64,000 nt of DNA from Arthrobacter burdickii (lineage in GTDB: Bacteria; Actinomycetota; Actinomycetes; Actinomycetales; Micrococcaceae), in NCBI RefSeq assembly GCF_030433645.1, contig NZ_JAROCG010000002.1:682001-746000 (forward strand). Reading direction: 5' to 3'. The notes under the pieces are model-generated. The model searched no databases and had not been told where the DNA came from. It saw nothing but the letters and a program-made list of their open reading frames with translations. Made by a program: the position numbers and the translations under genes. Shown in pieces: positions 17,061 through 24,749 of this stretch; position 1 is the stretch's first letter, and each line of letters opens with the position of its first letter.

Positions 17061-17444
17061 ATGGGTTCGCACCCAGTCGAGCCGGTACCCGGCTCCGGTG
17101 CTGCCGTCGACTTCACCGAAGTCCAGCAGACCGAGCAGTTCAAGGACCTGCGCAAGCGCCATCGCAGCTTCGTCTTCCCCATGGCAGTGTTCTTCCTGCT
17201 CTGGTACTTCGCCTACGTGCTGCTGGCGGACTACGCGCACGACTTCATGGCGACGCCGGTCTTCGGCAACATCAACATCGGCATCATCCTCGGGCTGCTG
17301 CAGTTCGTCAGCACCTTCACCATCACCATGTGGTACGTCAGCTACGCCAACAGGCGTCTCGACCCCATCGCCGCCTCCATCCGGCATGAGCTCGAGGAAG
17401 CGGCACCCGACGTATTCATAGACCCTGCAGGCGGGAACAAATGA
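17061..17444 (+). CDS. DUF485 membrane protein, partner of the acetate symporter
   Basis: 127 residues from ATG 17061 with AGAAGGAGGAAC immediately upstream, a strong site. A hydrophilic N-terminus carries the DUF485 entry motif (FKDLRKRHRSFVFPM), then two membrane helices (about 38-60 and 72-95) and a charged tail. DUF485 proteins accompany ActP/MctC symporters and are thought to assist them. The stop overlaps the symporter start in an ATGA, so the two are translated together. Confidence 0.88.
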   Translation: MGSHPVEPVPGSGAAVDFTEVQQTEQFKDLRKRHRSFVFPMAVFFLLWYFAYVLLADYAHDFMATPVFGNINIGIILGLLQFVSTFTITMWYVSYANRRLDPIAASIRHELEEAAPDVFIDPAGGNK

Positions 17445-19078
17445 TCACCATGACCGGTGGGGGCCTCCGCCTGCCACTCCAGACCGCCGAGGCGACGACC
17501 GTCGGTTCCCCGATCCTCAACATCTCGATCTTCGGCCTGTTCGTCGCGATCACCCTCGTGATCGTGCTGAGGGCCAGCCGCAACAACAAGACGGCCGCCG
17601 ACTACTACGCGGCCGGGCGCTCGTTCACCGGACCGCAGAACGGTACCGCGATCGCGGGCGACTACCTCTCGGCCGCCTCCTTCCTCGGCATCGTCGGCGC
17701 CATCGCCATCAACGGTTATGACGGATTCCTGTACTCCATCGGTTTCCTCGTGGCCTGGCTCGTCGCGCTGCTCCTCGTTGCGGAACTCCTCCGCAACACG
17801 GGCAAGTTCACCATGGCGGACGTCCTGTCCTTCCGGCTCAAGCAGCGGCCCGTCCGCATCGCGGCCGCCATCACGACTCTGGCGGTCTGCTTCTTCTACC
17901 TGCTCGCCCAGATGGCCGGTGCGGGCGGACTCGTCTCGCTCCTGCTCGGCATCAACGACAGGCTCGGACAGTCCATCGTCATCACGGTGGTCGGTGTCCT
18001 CATGATCATGTACGTGCTGATCGGTGGCATGAAGGGCACCACCTGGGTGCAGATCATCAAGGCCTGCCTGCTCATCGCCGGCGCATTCGTCATGACGGTC
18101 TGGGTCCTGGCGATCCACGGCTTCAACCTCTCCACCCTGCTCGGTGCCGCCGTCGAGACCTCCGGCAACGCGGCGATCACGAGCCCGGGCCTGCAGTACG
18201 GCGTCAGCGCCATCACGAGGCTCGACTTCCTGTCCCTGGCCCTCGCACTCGTGCTCGGAACGGCTGCCCTGCCGCACGTGCTCATGCGCTTCTACACGGT
18301 GCCCACGGCCAAGGAAGCCCGCCGCTCGGTGGTCTGGGCCATCTGGCTCATCGGCGCCTTCTACCTCTTCACCCTCGTGCTGGGCTACGGCGCCAGCGCG
18401 CTGATCGGCGCGGACCGCATCGCGGCCGCACCCGGCGGCGTGAACTCCGCGGCACCGCTGCTGGCCTACGAGCTCGGCGGATCCATCCTGCTCGGACTCA
18501 TCTCCGCCGTCGCGTTCGCCACCATCCTGGCAGTCGTCGCAGGCCTGACCATCACGGCAGCCGCCTCGTTCGCCCATGACATCTACGCCAGCGTCATCCG
18601 TCGCGGCAAGGTGGACCCCGACGGCGAGGTCAAGGTGGCCCGCCGCACGGTGATCGTGATCGGCCTGGTGTCCATCGCCGGCGGTATCGGCGCCCAGGGG
18701 CAGAACGTCGCCTTCCTGGTGGCGCTCGCCTTCGCCGTCGCGGCCAGCGCCAACCTGCCCACCATCCTCTACTCGCTGTTCTGGCGGAAGTTCAACACCC
18801 AGGGAGCGGTCTGGAGCATGTACGGTGGCCTCGGCTCCGCGATCCTCCTCATCGCCCTCTCGCCCGTCGTCTCCGGCGGCGAGAAGTCGATGATCCAGGG
18901 GGCGGACTTCTCGCTGTTCCCCCTGAGCAACCCGGGCATCGTCTCCATCCCGCTCGCGTTCTTCCTCGGCTGGCTGGGCACCACGCTCTCCAAGACGAAG
19001 GAGGACCCGATGAAGCAGGCCGAGATGGAAGTACGGTCGCTCACCGGCGTCGGCGCCGAGAAGGCAACCGACCACTGA
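17441..19078 (+). CDS. cation/acetate symporter (ActP/MctC-like)
   Basis: 545 residues from ATG 17441, overlapping DUF485 by 4 nt; ATG 17450 is an alternative. SSS-family transporter with thirteen predicted helices: YYAAGRSFTGPQNGTAIAGDYLSAASF after helix 1 contains the ActP motif, with GGMKGTTWVQIIKACLL and LPHVLMRFYTVPTAKEARRS later. It closely resembles acetate/propionate/pyruvate permeases of actinobacteria (MctC). It is longer than the minus-strand symporter and only distantly similar to it. Probable regulators are the neighbouring LytTR system and a Crp-like protein. A strong shared terminator follows. Confidence 0.93.
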   Translation: MITMTGGGLRLPLQTAEATTVGSPILNISIFGLFVAITLVIVLRASRNNKTAADYYAAGRSFTGPQNGTAIAGDYLSAASFLGIVGAIAINGYDGFLYSIGFLVAWLVALLLVAELLRNTGKFTMADVLSFRLKQRPVRIAAAITTLAVCFFYLLAQMAGAGGLVSLLLGINDRLGQSIVITVVGVLMIMYVLIGGMKGTTWVQIIKACLLIAGAFVMTVWVLAIHGFNLSTLLGAAVETSGNAAITSPGLQYGVSAITRLDFLSLALALVLGTAALPHVLMRFYTVPTAKEARRSVVWAIWLIGAFYLFTLVLGYGASALIGADRIAAAPGGVNSAAPLLAYELGGSILLGLISAVAFATILAVVAGLTITAAASFAHDIYASVIRRGKVDPDGEVKVARRTVIVIGLVSIAGGIGAQGQNVAFLVALAFAVAASANLPTILYSLFWRKFNTQGAVWSMYGGLGSAILLIALSPVVSGGEKSMIQGADFSLFPLSNPGIVSIPLAFFLGWLGTTLSKTKEDPMKQAEMEVRSLTGVGAEKATDH

Positions 19079-19092
19079 CGCACACTCCGCAG

Positions 19093-19132
19093 GACGAAGG
19101 AGGCCGCCCCAGCCGGGGCGGCCTCCTTCGTC
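19093..19132. terminator. bidirectional terminator between actP-like gene and TetR
   Basis: Perfect 18-bp stem GACGAAGGAGGCCGCCCC (19093-19110) with its complement (19115-19132) and loop AGCC. It lies in the 54-nt gap between convergent genes and serves both strands. Confidence 0.85.
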
Positions 19133-19717
19133 TTATGGGGACTGCGGTTCCAGGAGCCGGAGGACGCCGGACAGTGCGGCCGGCATGCTCACCCCCGGGT
19201 CGTACAGCCACTGGAGCTGGATGCCGTCGAACACCCCGATGATGATGCGCGCAGCGTCCTCGGGGGAGATGTCCGCGCGGATCTCACCCCGGGCCTGTGC
19301 GTCGGCGATGTTCCCGGCGGTCCTCTCGACGAGCCAGGCGTAGCGGTTCCGGAAGTAGTCCCTGGCAGCGTGTCCCGGCCGGGTGGCGGTCGCGGAGGCC
19401 ACGGCGAACAGCGCGGTCAGGCCGGGATGCTGCTCATTGCGCTCGGCGATGCCCGGAAGGTCGGCGAGGGCTATCGCGGCTCCGCCGGTTCGGACCGTGT
19501 TCTGCTCGTCGCGGTCGGCGAGCACCGCGGTCAGCAGGTCCTGCTTGCCGCTGAAGTAGTGGAACAGCGTTGCTTCCTTGATGCCCGCCCGCTCAGCGAC
19601 GAGCTTGAGGGTGGTGCCCTCGAATCCCTCGGCGGCGAAGACGTCCGCAGCGATCCTCAACAGGTCGCGACGCCGTTCGATGCCCTTGGCATAGGTTCCC
19701 GGCGCCTTTCCGCTCAT
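19133..19717 (-). CDS. TetR-family regulator, probable repressor of the adjacent GH3 gene
   Basis: 194 residues from ATG 19717. The N-terminal helix-turn-helix is RRDLLRIAADVFAAEGFEG, then TTLKLVAERAGIKEATLFHYF, the standard TetR DNA-binding unit. The C-terminal domain is divergent and should bind a ligand, perhaps a sugar-derived or aryl glycoside compound (inference). The longer frame to 19813 is not needed. TACACT lies 6 nt upstream of the ATG with no Shine-Dalgarno, which suggests a leaderless transcript. It is divergent from the GH3 gene across 111 nt that contain a perfect inverted repeat. Confidence 0.88.
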   Translation of the reverse strand: MSGKAPGTYAKGIERRRDLLRIAADVFAAEGFEGTTLKLVAERAGIKEATLFHYFSGKQDLLTAVLADRDEQNTVRTGGAAIALADLPGIAERNEQHPGLTALFAVASATATRPGHAARDYFRNRYAWLVERTAGNIADAQARGEIRADISPEDAARIIIGVFDGIQLQWLYDPGVSMPAALSGVLRLLEPQSP

Positions 19718-19750
19718 GCGTCGAGTGTAAAGGGTTGCCTGCAGCCACAG

Positions 19751-19779
19751 CACAAAACCCAGTGTCGCTCGGTTTTGTG
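19751..19779. promoter_or_regulatory. operator candidate: 9-bp inverted repeat between TetR and GH3
   Basis: CACAAAACC (19751-19759) and GGTTTTGTG (19771-19779), perfect arms separated by 11 nt. The right arm abuts TGTACTCT, a possible GH3 -10 region, so a bound repressor would block both promoters. Confidence 0.55.
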
Positions 19780-19828
19780 TACTCTGGCTTCCACCAGGAC
19801 AACCTGTACCCATTACGAAGGAGTAATC

Positions 19829-21853
19829 ATGGGCAAGAATCCGGACGCGGGAACGAGCCGCGGTGCGGCCCCGCGCAAGAGCGCAGCAGGCAGGCGTCGG
19901 GGTCCCGTCGCCGCCGTCACGGCCGGTGCACTGCTGGCGACGATCCTCGCCTCAGGGTCGGCGGCCAGCGCAGCTCCCCAGCAGAAGGTCCGCCAGCCGG
20001 CACTGGACAGCAGGTCCGCGGCGATCATCACGGTGGACGGCCGGTCCTTTCGCGACCTCGACGGGAACGGGACGCTGACCCCGTACGAGGACTGGCGCCT
20101 CACCCCGGAGGAACGCGCGAAGGACCTCGTCGCAAGGCTCTCCCTCGAGGAGAAGGCCGGGCAGCTCATGCACGCCTCCCTGACGGGCAAGGGCACCTAC
20201 GACCGCGCGGCGTTCTCCCGGCTCCTCACGGAACGCCACATCACCACGTTCATCTCCCGGCTCGGGGTCGGGGCGGGAACCCTCGCGAGCGAGCACAACG
20301 ACCTTCAGGCGCTCGCGGAGCAGCAGCCCTTCGGCATCCCCCTGAAGATCAGCACCGACCCGCGCAACGGCTTCACCGTGACAGAGGGGCAGACCGTCTC
20401 GAACGGCGACTTCACGCCCTTCCCCGACCCGATTGGGATGGGCGCGGTGGACGATCCGGAGACGACCAAAGCCATGGCCGACATCATCCGCAGGGAGTAC
20501 CGCGCAGTCGGTATCCACGAGGCACTGTCCCCGCAGGCGGACCTCGCCACCGAGCCGCGGTGGACCCGTATCAACGGGACGTTCGGTGCCACGGGCGAGG
20601 AGGTGCGCGAGCACGTCCAGGCCTATGTCGAGGGGATGCAGGGCGGATCGGACGGTCTCACCCCGGACAGCGTCGCCACGGTCGTGAAGCACTGGGTGGG
20701 CTACGGCGCCCAGGTCAACGGCTACGACAGCCACTACTACTACGGCCGGTACGCGGCGTTCCCCGGCAACAACTTCGAGGAGCACCTGACCCCCTACGAG
20801 GGCGCCTTCGCCGCCGGGGCCTCGGGCATCATGCCGACCTACTCGATCCTGCAGGACCTGGAGCGCGACGGGACGGCCGTGGAGCAGGTGGGCGCGAACC
20901 ACAACGAGTACCTCCTGCAGGACGTGCTGCGCGGGGAGTACGGGTTCGACGGCGTCATCACGTCGGACTGGGGCATCGCCAACGACTGCCCGGCGTCCTG
21001 CCTGGCACTCCGTCCGCCGCTGTCCTTCGTCGGAGCACACGGAGCGGGCATGCCCTGGGGCGTCGAGGACCTGACGCTGGCCGAGCGCTACGCGAGTGCG
21101 GTGAACGCGGGCGTCGACATCATCGGCGGCAGCGACAAGCCGCAGTACATCCTCGAGGCGGTAAGCCAGGGGCTGCTCGGCGAGGAGCGCGTGGACGAGG
21201 CGGCCCGGCGCGTCCTCCAGCAGAAGTTCGAGCTGGGACTCTTCGAGAACCCCTACGTCGACGGAAGCGCTGCGGAGCGGATCGTCGGCAGCACCAAGTC
21301 GGCGAAGGCCGGTGACGCGGCGCAGGCTGCGTCGCTGACGCTGCTGAGCAACGACGGCGTCCTGCCGGTGTCCCGCAGGGACGTCCGGAAGGTCTTCCTC
21401 TCCGGGATCGACGCCGACGCCGCGCGCGACGCGGGCTTCACCCCTGTGGCCACGCCCGCCGAGGCGGACCTCGCCGTCGTCCGGCTCGCCGACCCGCGTG
21501 GCGGGGCCGACCTGACGGACCTCGACTTCAGCGGTGACGAGCCGGGCTACCAGGCGCTGCTCGCGGCGTCGGACGCCGGCGTTCCGACGGTCGCCGTCCC
21601 GAACCTCGCACGGCCGCTGATCCTCGGCAACGTCGTCGAGCACGCGGATGCGGTCCTTGCCGACTACGGGGTGTCGGACAGCGTGCTGCTGGACGTGCTG
21701 CGCGGCAAGGGGGAGCCGGGCGGGCGCCTGCCGTTCGAGCTGCCGTCGTCGATGGCCGAGGTCGAGGCCCAGCTGCCCGACGTGCCGAACGACACCGCCA
21801 ACCCGCTGTTCCCGGCCGGATTCGGCCTGTCCTACACGCGAAGCGGCCGCTGA
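19829..21853 (+). CDS. exported glycoside hydrolase family 3 (beta-glucosidase-like)
   Basis: 674 residues from ATG 19829 with GAAGGAG 5 nt upstream. A twin-basic, Arg-rich start (RRRG) plus hydrophobic VAAVTAGALLATILASGSAASAA is a signal peptide cleaved near residue 49. A calcium-loop-like segment follows (Asp76, Asp78, Asn80, Thr82, Glu87 in DLDGNGTLTPYE), then the GH3 TIM barrel: KH at 287-288, and nucleophile Asp380 in VITSDWG. The C-terminal alpha/beta domain is short, and the protein ends soon after FPAGFGLSYT without a fibronectin-like domain. It probably removes terminal sugars from plant or fungal oligosaccharides outside the cell. The divergent TetR is the likely regulator. Confidence 0.88.
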   Translation: MGKNPDAGTSRGAAPRKSAAGRRRGPVAAVTAGALLATILASGSAASAAPQQKVRQPALDSRSAAIITVDGRSFRDLDGNGTLTPYEDWRLTPEERAKDLVARLSLEEKAGQLMHASLTGKGTYDRAAFSRLLTERHITTFISRLGVGAGTLASEHNDLQALAEQQPFGIPLKISTDPRNGFTVTEGQTVSNGDFTPFPDPIGMGAVDDPETTKAMADIIRREYRAVGIHEALSPQADLATEPRWTRINGTFGATGEEVREHVQAYVEGMQGGSDGLTPDSVATVVKHWVGYGAQVNGYDSHYYYGRYAAFPGNNFEEHLTPYEGAFAAGASGIMPTYSILQDLERDGTAVEQVGANHNEYLLQDVLRGEYGFDGVITSDWGIANDCPASCLALRPPLSFVGAHGAGMPWGVEDLTLAERYASAVNAGVDIIGGSDKPQYILEAVSQGLLGEERVDEAARRVLQQKFELGLFENPYVDGSAAERIVGSTKSAKAGDAAQAASLTLLSNDGVLPVSRRDVRKVFLSGIDADAARDAGFTPVATPAEADLAVVRLADPRGGADLTDLDFSGDEPGYQALLAASDAGVPTVAVPNLARPLILGNVVEHADAVLADYGVSDSVLLDVLRGKGEPGGRLPFELPSSMAEVEAQLPDVPNDTANPLFPAGFGLSYTRSGR

Positions 21854-21878
21854 CCGGTGCGGCGTCCTGGCCGGGAGG

Positions 21879-22355
21879 TCAGGGCGCCGTGCGCGGCCCG
21901 CGCGCGAGCAGCGGCTCGACGCGGAAGGGGATGAGCTCGCCCATGGCGAGTGAGGTGTCGCAGCGCTCCACGCCGTCGCACGCGAGGATCTTGCCGTTGA
22001 TCCGGAAGAGGTCCTCGGCGTCGACGGCGACCACGCGGACCAGGATGTCGGCCTGCCCCGTCAACCCGAACGCCTCGATGACCTCGGGGACGGCGGCGAT
22101 ACTGTGCGTGATGGACGCCAGCTTCTGCTGCTGCACGTGGACGTGGATGAAGGCGGTCAGTGGGTAACCGAGCGAGACGGTGTTGATGCGCCGCTCGAAG
22201 GAGAGGAAGACTGCCTTCTTCTCGAGCTGGGCCATCCTCGCCTGGACCGTGTTCCGTGACAGCCCCAGCTTCTGCGCGAGGGCGACCACCGTGCGGCGGG
22301 GGTCCTTGGCCAGGGCTTGCAGCAGCCGCGTGTCGGTGAGGTCGAGGGGTTGCAT
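21879..22355 (-). CDS. bkdR: Lrp/AsnC-family regulator, BkdR-like
   Basis: 158 residues from ATG 22355; GTG 22373 is an in-frame alternative, and neither has a clear ribosome-binding site. The N-terminal winged helix contains LTDTRLLQALAKDPRRTVVALAQKLGL then SRNTVQARMAQLEK. The C-terminal RAM ligand domain runs from TAFIHVHVQQQKL to about residue 145. Lrp-type BkdR proteins sense branched-chain amino acids and activate divergent bkd operons in other bacteria, and this gene is divergent from E1-alpha. The GCATAGTGC repeats around its start are candidate binding sites, suggesting autoregulation. Confidence 0.85.
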   Translation of the reverse strand: MQPLDLTDTRLLQALAKDPRRTVVALAQKLGLSRNTVQARMAQLEKKAVFLSFERRINTVSLGYPLTAFIHVHVQQQKLASITHSIAAVPEVIEAFGLTGQADILVRVVAVDAEDLFRINGKILACDGVERCDTSLAMGELIPFRVEPLLARGPRTAP

Positions 22356-22403
22356 AGTGCGCAACGCTAACACGGCCTGAAGGGGCCGAATAGTGCATAG
22401 TGC
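22352..22403. promoter_or_regulatory. Lrp-type binding region: paired GCATAGTGC repeats
   Basis: GCATAGTGC occurs at 22352-22360 and 22395-22403, 43 bp apart (about four helical turns), in the bkdR-bkdA gap. The second copy is preceded by AATAGT, extending the repeat. Lrp octamers bind several helically phased sites. The first copy overlaps the bkdR start codon. Confidence 0.45.
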
Positions 22404-22422
22404 TCAGCCAGGGACAAAACGG

Positions 22423-22454
22423 TTGTGCCACCTGTTCGGCGTGAGTAGGGTCAC
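22423..22454 (+). promoter_or_regulatory. bkd promoter candidate with overlapping Crp/GlxR-type site
   Basis: TTGTGC (22423-22428), a 17-nt spacer and TAGGGT (22446-22451) form a sigma-70-like promoter. CGTGAGTAGGGTCACA overlaps it with GTGA-N6-TCAC at 22441-22454, 9 of 10 consensus Crp bases. A hairpin (22460-22467 with 22474-22481) follows in the leader. Binding over the -10 would repress. Confidence 0.4.
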
Positions 22455-22536
22455 AATCACTCCGGGCAAAGGCGCCCGGAGCCCCTCCTCACGGGTCGCC
22501 CGCGGAGGGTGCCTGCGAGTGTGAAGGTTGCGTGCG

Positions 22537-23727
22537 ATGACCCAGGACGGCGCCCGGCCAGGATCGGGATTCACCGGTGGAGACGACGACGCCGGACCGG
22601 CGAGCGGGCTGGTCCTCCCCGGCCCCGCCCGCCCCGGCGCGGATGAGCCCGTCCAGCTCATCGACCCCTCCGGGGTCCGCCACCCGCACGGACACTACGA
22701 CCCTCTCGTGGCCGACGTCGACGGCGCCGCCCTCCAGAAGCTCTACGAGGACATGGTGGTGGTGCGGCGCATCGATGCCGAAGCCACCGCGCTGCAACGC
22801 CAGGGCGAGCTGGCACTCTGGCCGCCGCTCCTCGGGCAGGAAGCCGCTCAGATCGGCTCCGGCCGCGCCCTGCGATCCGACGACTTCGTCTTCTCCAGCT
22901 ATCGCGAGAACGCCGTCGCCTACTGCCGGGGAGTGGACCTCGCGGACATCCTGCGCGTCTGGCGCGGCAACGCCTCCTCGGGGTGGGACCCCTACACGAT
23001 CAACATGGCGACGCCCCAGGTGATCATCGGCGCCCAGACCCTCCACGCCACGGGCTACGCGATGGGCATCATCAACGACGGTGCGGACTCGGTTGCGGTG
23101 ACCTACTTCGGGGACGGAGCCACGAGCCAGGGCGACGTCAACGAGGCGATGGTCTTCGCCGCGAGCTACCAGGCGCCCGTCGTCTTCTTCTGCCAGAACA
23201 ACCACTGGGCCATCTCCGAGCCGGTGGGCCTGCAGGCACACGTGCCGATCGCGCGCCGGGCGCCGGGCTTCGGCATCCCGTCCGTACGGGTCGATGGCAA
23301 CGACGTCCTCGCGTGCCTCGCCGTCACGCGGGAGGCCCTCGCCCGGGCGCGCTCCGGCGGCGGCCCCACCTTCATCGAGGCCGTCACCTACCGCATGGGC
23401 CCCCACACGACGGCGGACGACCCCACGCGCTACCGCGACCCGAACGAACTCGAGGACTGGGCGGCCCGCGATCCGCTGGCACGGCTCGCCACCCTGCTCG
23501 ACTCCCTCGGCCTCCTCGAGGCCGACTACACGGATGCGGTGAAGGCCAGGGCCGACGCCGTCGCCGCGGAACTGCGCGAGGGCTGCCTCTCGATGCCCGA
23601 GCCGGCGCCCTCGGACGTCTTCCGCCACGTCTACAGCGCACCGCACTCGGAACTCGAGCGCCAGCAGGACCACTACGAGCGCTACCTCTCCTCCTTCGAC
23701 CAGCCAGCACAGGAAGGACACCGCTGA
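22537..23727 (+). CDS. bkdA: branched-chain 2-oxoacid dehydrogenase E1 alpha
   Basis: 396 residues from ATG 22537 (GAAGG 9 nt upstream). Thiamin-diphosphate-dependent E1 alpha chain: decarboxylates 2-oxo acids of Val, Leu and Ile and forms an alpha2beta2 unit with the next gene product. The ThDP/Mg motif GDG...NN is complete: FGDGATSQGDVNEAM through VVFFCQNN, 30 residues apart. The phosphorylation-loop region is YRMGPHTTADDPTRYRDPNE, typical of BCKDH rather than pyruvate dehydrogenase. The first ~55 residues are a low-complexity Gly/Asp/Pro extension. It shares one base with bkdB; context with bkdR and the accD1 operon supports the bkd rather than the pdh assignment. Confidence 0.9.
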   Translation: MTQDGARPGSGFTGGDDDAGPASGLVLPGPARPGADEPVQLIDPSGVRHPHGHYDPLVADVDGAALQKLYEDMVVVRRIDAEATALQRQGELALWPPLLGQEAAQIGSGRALRSDDFVFSSYRENAVAYCRGVDLADILRVWRGNASSGWDPYTINMATPQVIIGAQTLHATGYAMGIINDGADSVAVTYFGDGATSQGDVNEAMVFAASYQAPVVFFCQNNHWAISEPVGLQAHVPIARRAPGFGIPSVRVDGNDVLACLAVTREALARARSGGGPTFIEAVTYRMGPHTTADDPTRYRDPNELEDWAARDPLARLATLLDSLGLLEADYTDAVKARADAVAAELREGCLSMPEPAPSDVFRHVYSAPHSELERQQDHYERYLSSFDQPAQEGHR

Positions 23728-24749
23728 TGTCCACCATGACCTTCGGTCGCGCGATCAACGCGGGCCTGCGACGCGCCATGGACGACGATCCCAAGGTGGT
23801 CCTCCTGGGCGAGGACATCGGCAGGCTCGGCGGCGTCTTCCGCATCACCGACGGACTGCAGAAGGACTTCGGGGCGCACCGCGTGATGGACACCCCGCTC
23901 GCCGAGGCGGGCATCATGGGCACGGCCGTGGGCATGGCGTACCGGGGCTACCGCCCTGTCGTCGAGATCCAGTTCGACGGTTTCATCTACCCGGCATTCG
24001 ATCAGATCGTGAGCCAGGTGGCCAAGCTGCACTACCGGACGCGGGGCGCGGTGAGGATGCCGATCACCATCCGCGTGCCCTTCGGCGGCGGCATCGGTTC
24101 CCCGGAGCACCACTCGGAGTCGCCGGAGGCCTACTTCACGCACACGTCGGGCCTGCGCGTGGTCAGTCCCTCCAACCCGCAGGATGCCTATTCGATGATC
24201 CAGCAGGCCGTCGCCAGTGACGACCCGGTGCTGTACTTCGAGCCCAAGCGCCGCTACCACGTCAAGGGCGAGGTCGACGAGGCCGAAGACCTGTCGGCGT
24301 CGGACATGGGTTCCGCCCGTGTGGTCACCGAGGGAAGGGACGTCACGCTGGTCACCTACGGGCCCCTTGTGCCGACGGCACGCGACGCTGCCATCGCAGC
24401 GTCCGACGACGGCATCTCGATCGAGGTCATCGACCTGCGTTCGCTCGCGCCGATCGATTTCCCCACGGTGGAGGCCTCGGTGCGGAAGACGGGCCGGTTG
24501 GTCGTCACGCACGAGGCCGCCCGGTCGGGTGGGCTCGGCGCGGAGATCGCCGCCAGCATCACGGAGCGGTGCTTCGACTACCTCGAGCACGCTCCCGTCC
24601 GTGTCACGGGCTTCGACATCCCCTATCCCTACTCCAAGCTCGAGTTCCACCACCTGCCGGACCTCGACCGCATCCTCGACGGCGTGGACCGCGTGCTGCG
24701 CCGGCCGAACTCTTTGAGCGGACTGGACATGGAAGGACCGGCACAGTGA
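23727..24749 (+). CDS. bkdB: branched-chain 2-oxoacid dehydrogenase E1 beta
   Basis: 340 residues from ATG 23727 (AGGAAGGA 9 nt upstream); the TGA of bkdA shares its A. Transketolase pyrimidine-binding domain: TFGRAINAGLRRAMDDDPKV, then LGEDIGRLGGVFRITDGL, where the Glu activates ThDP in the partner's cofactor. The C-terminal domain has VVTHEAARSGGLGAEIAASI. Length equals the family norm. GTGA overlap with bkdC keeps the three chains in step. Confidence 0.93.
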   Translation: MSTMTFGRAINAGLRRAMDDDPKVVLLGEDIGRLGGVFRITDGLQKDFGAHRVMDTPLAEAGIMGTAVGMAYRGYRPVVEIQFDGFIYPAFDQIVSQVAKLHYRTRGAVRMPITIRVPFGGGIGSPEHHSESPEAYFTHTSGLRVVSPSNPQDAYSMIQQAVASDDPVLYFEPKRRYHVKGEVDEAEDLSASDMGSARVVTEGRDVTLVTYGPLVPTARDAAIAASDDGISIEVIDLRSLAPIDFPTVEASVRKTGRLVVTHEAARSGGLGAEIAASITERCFDYLEHAPVRVTGFDIPYPYSKLEFHHLPDLDRILDGVDRVLRRPNSLSGLDMEGPAQ

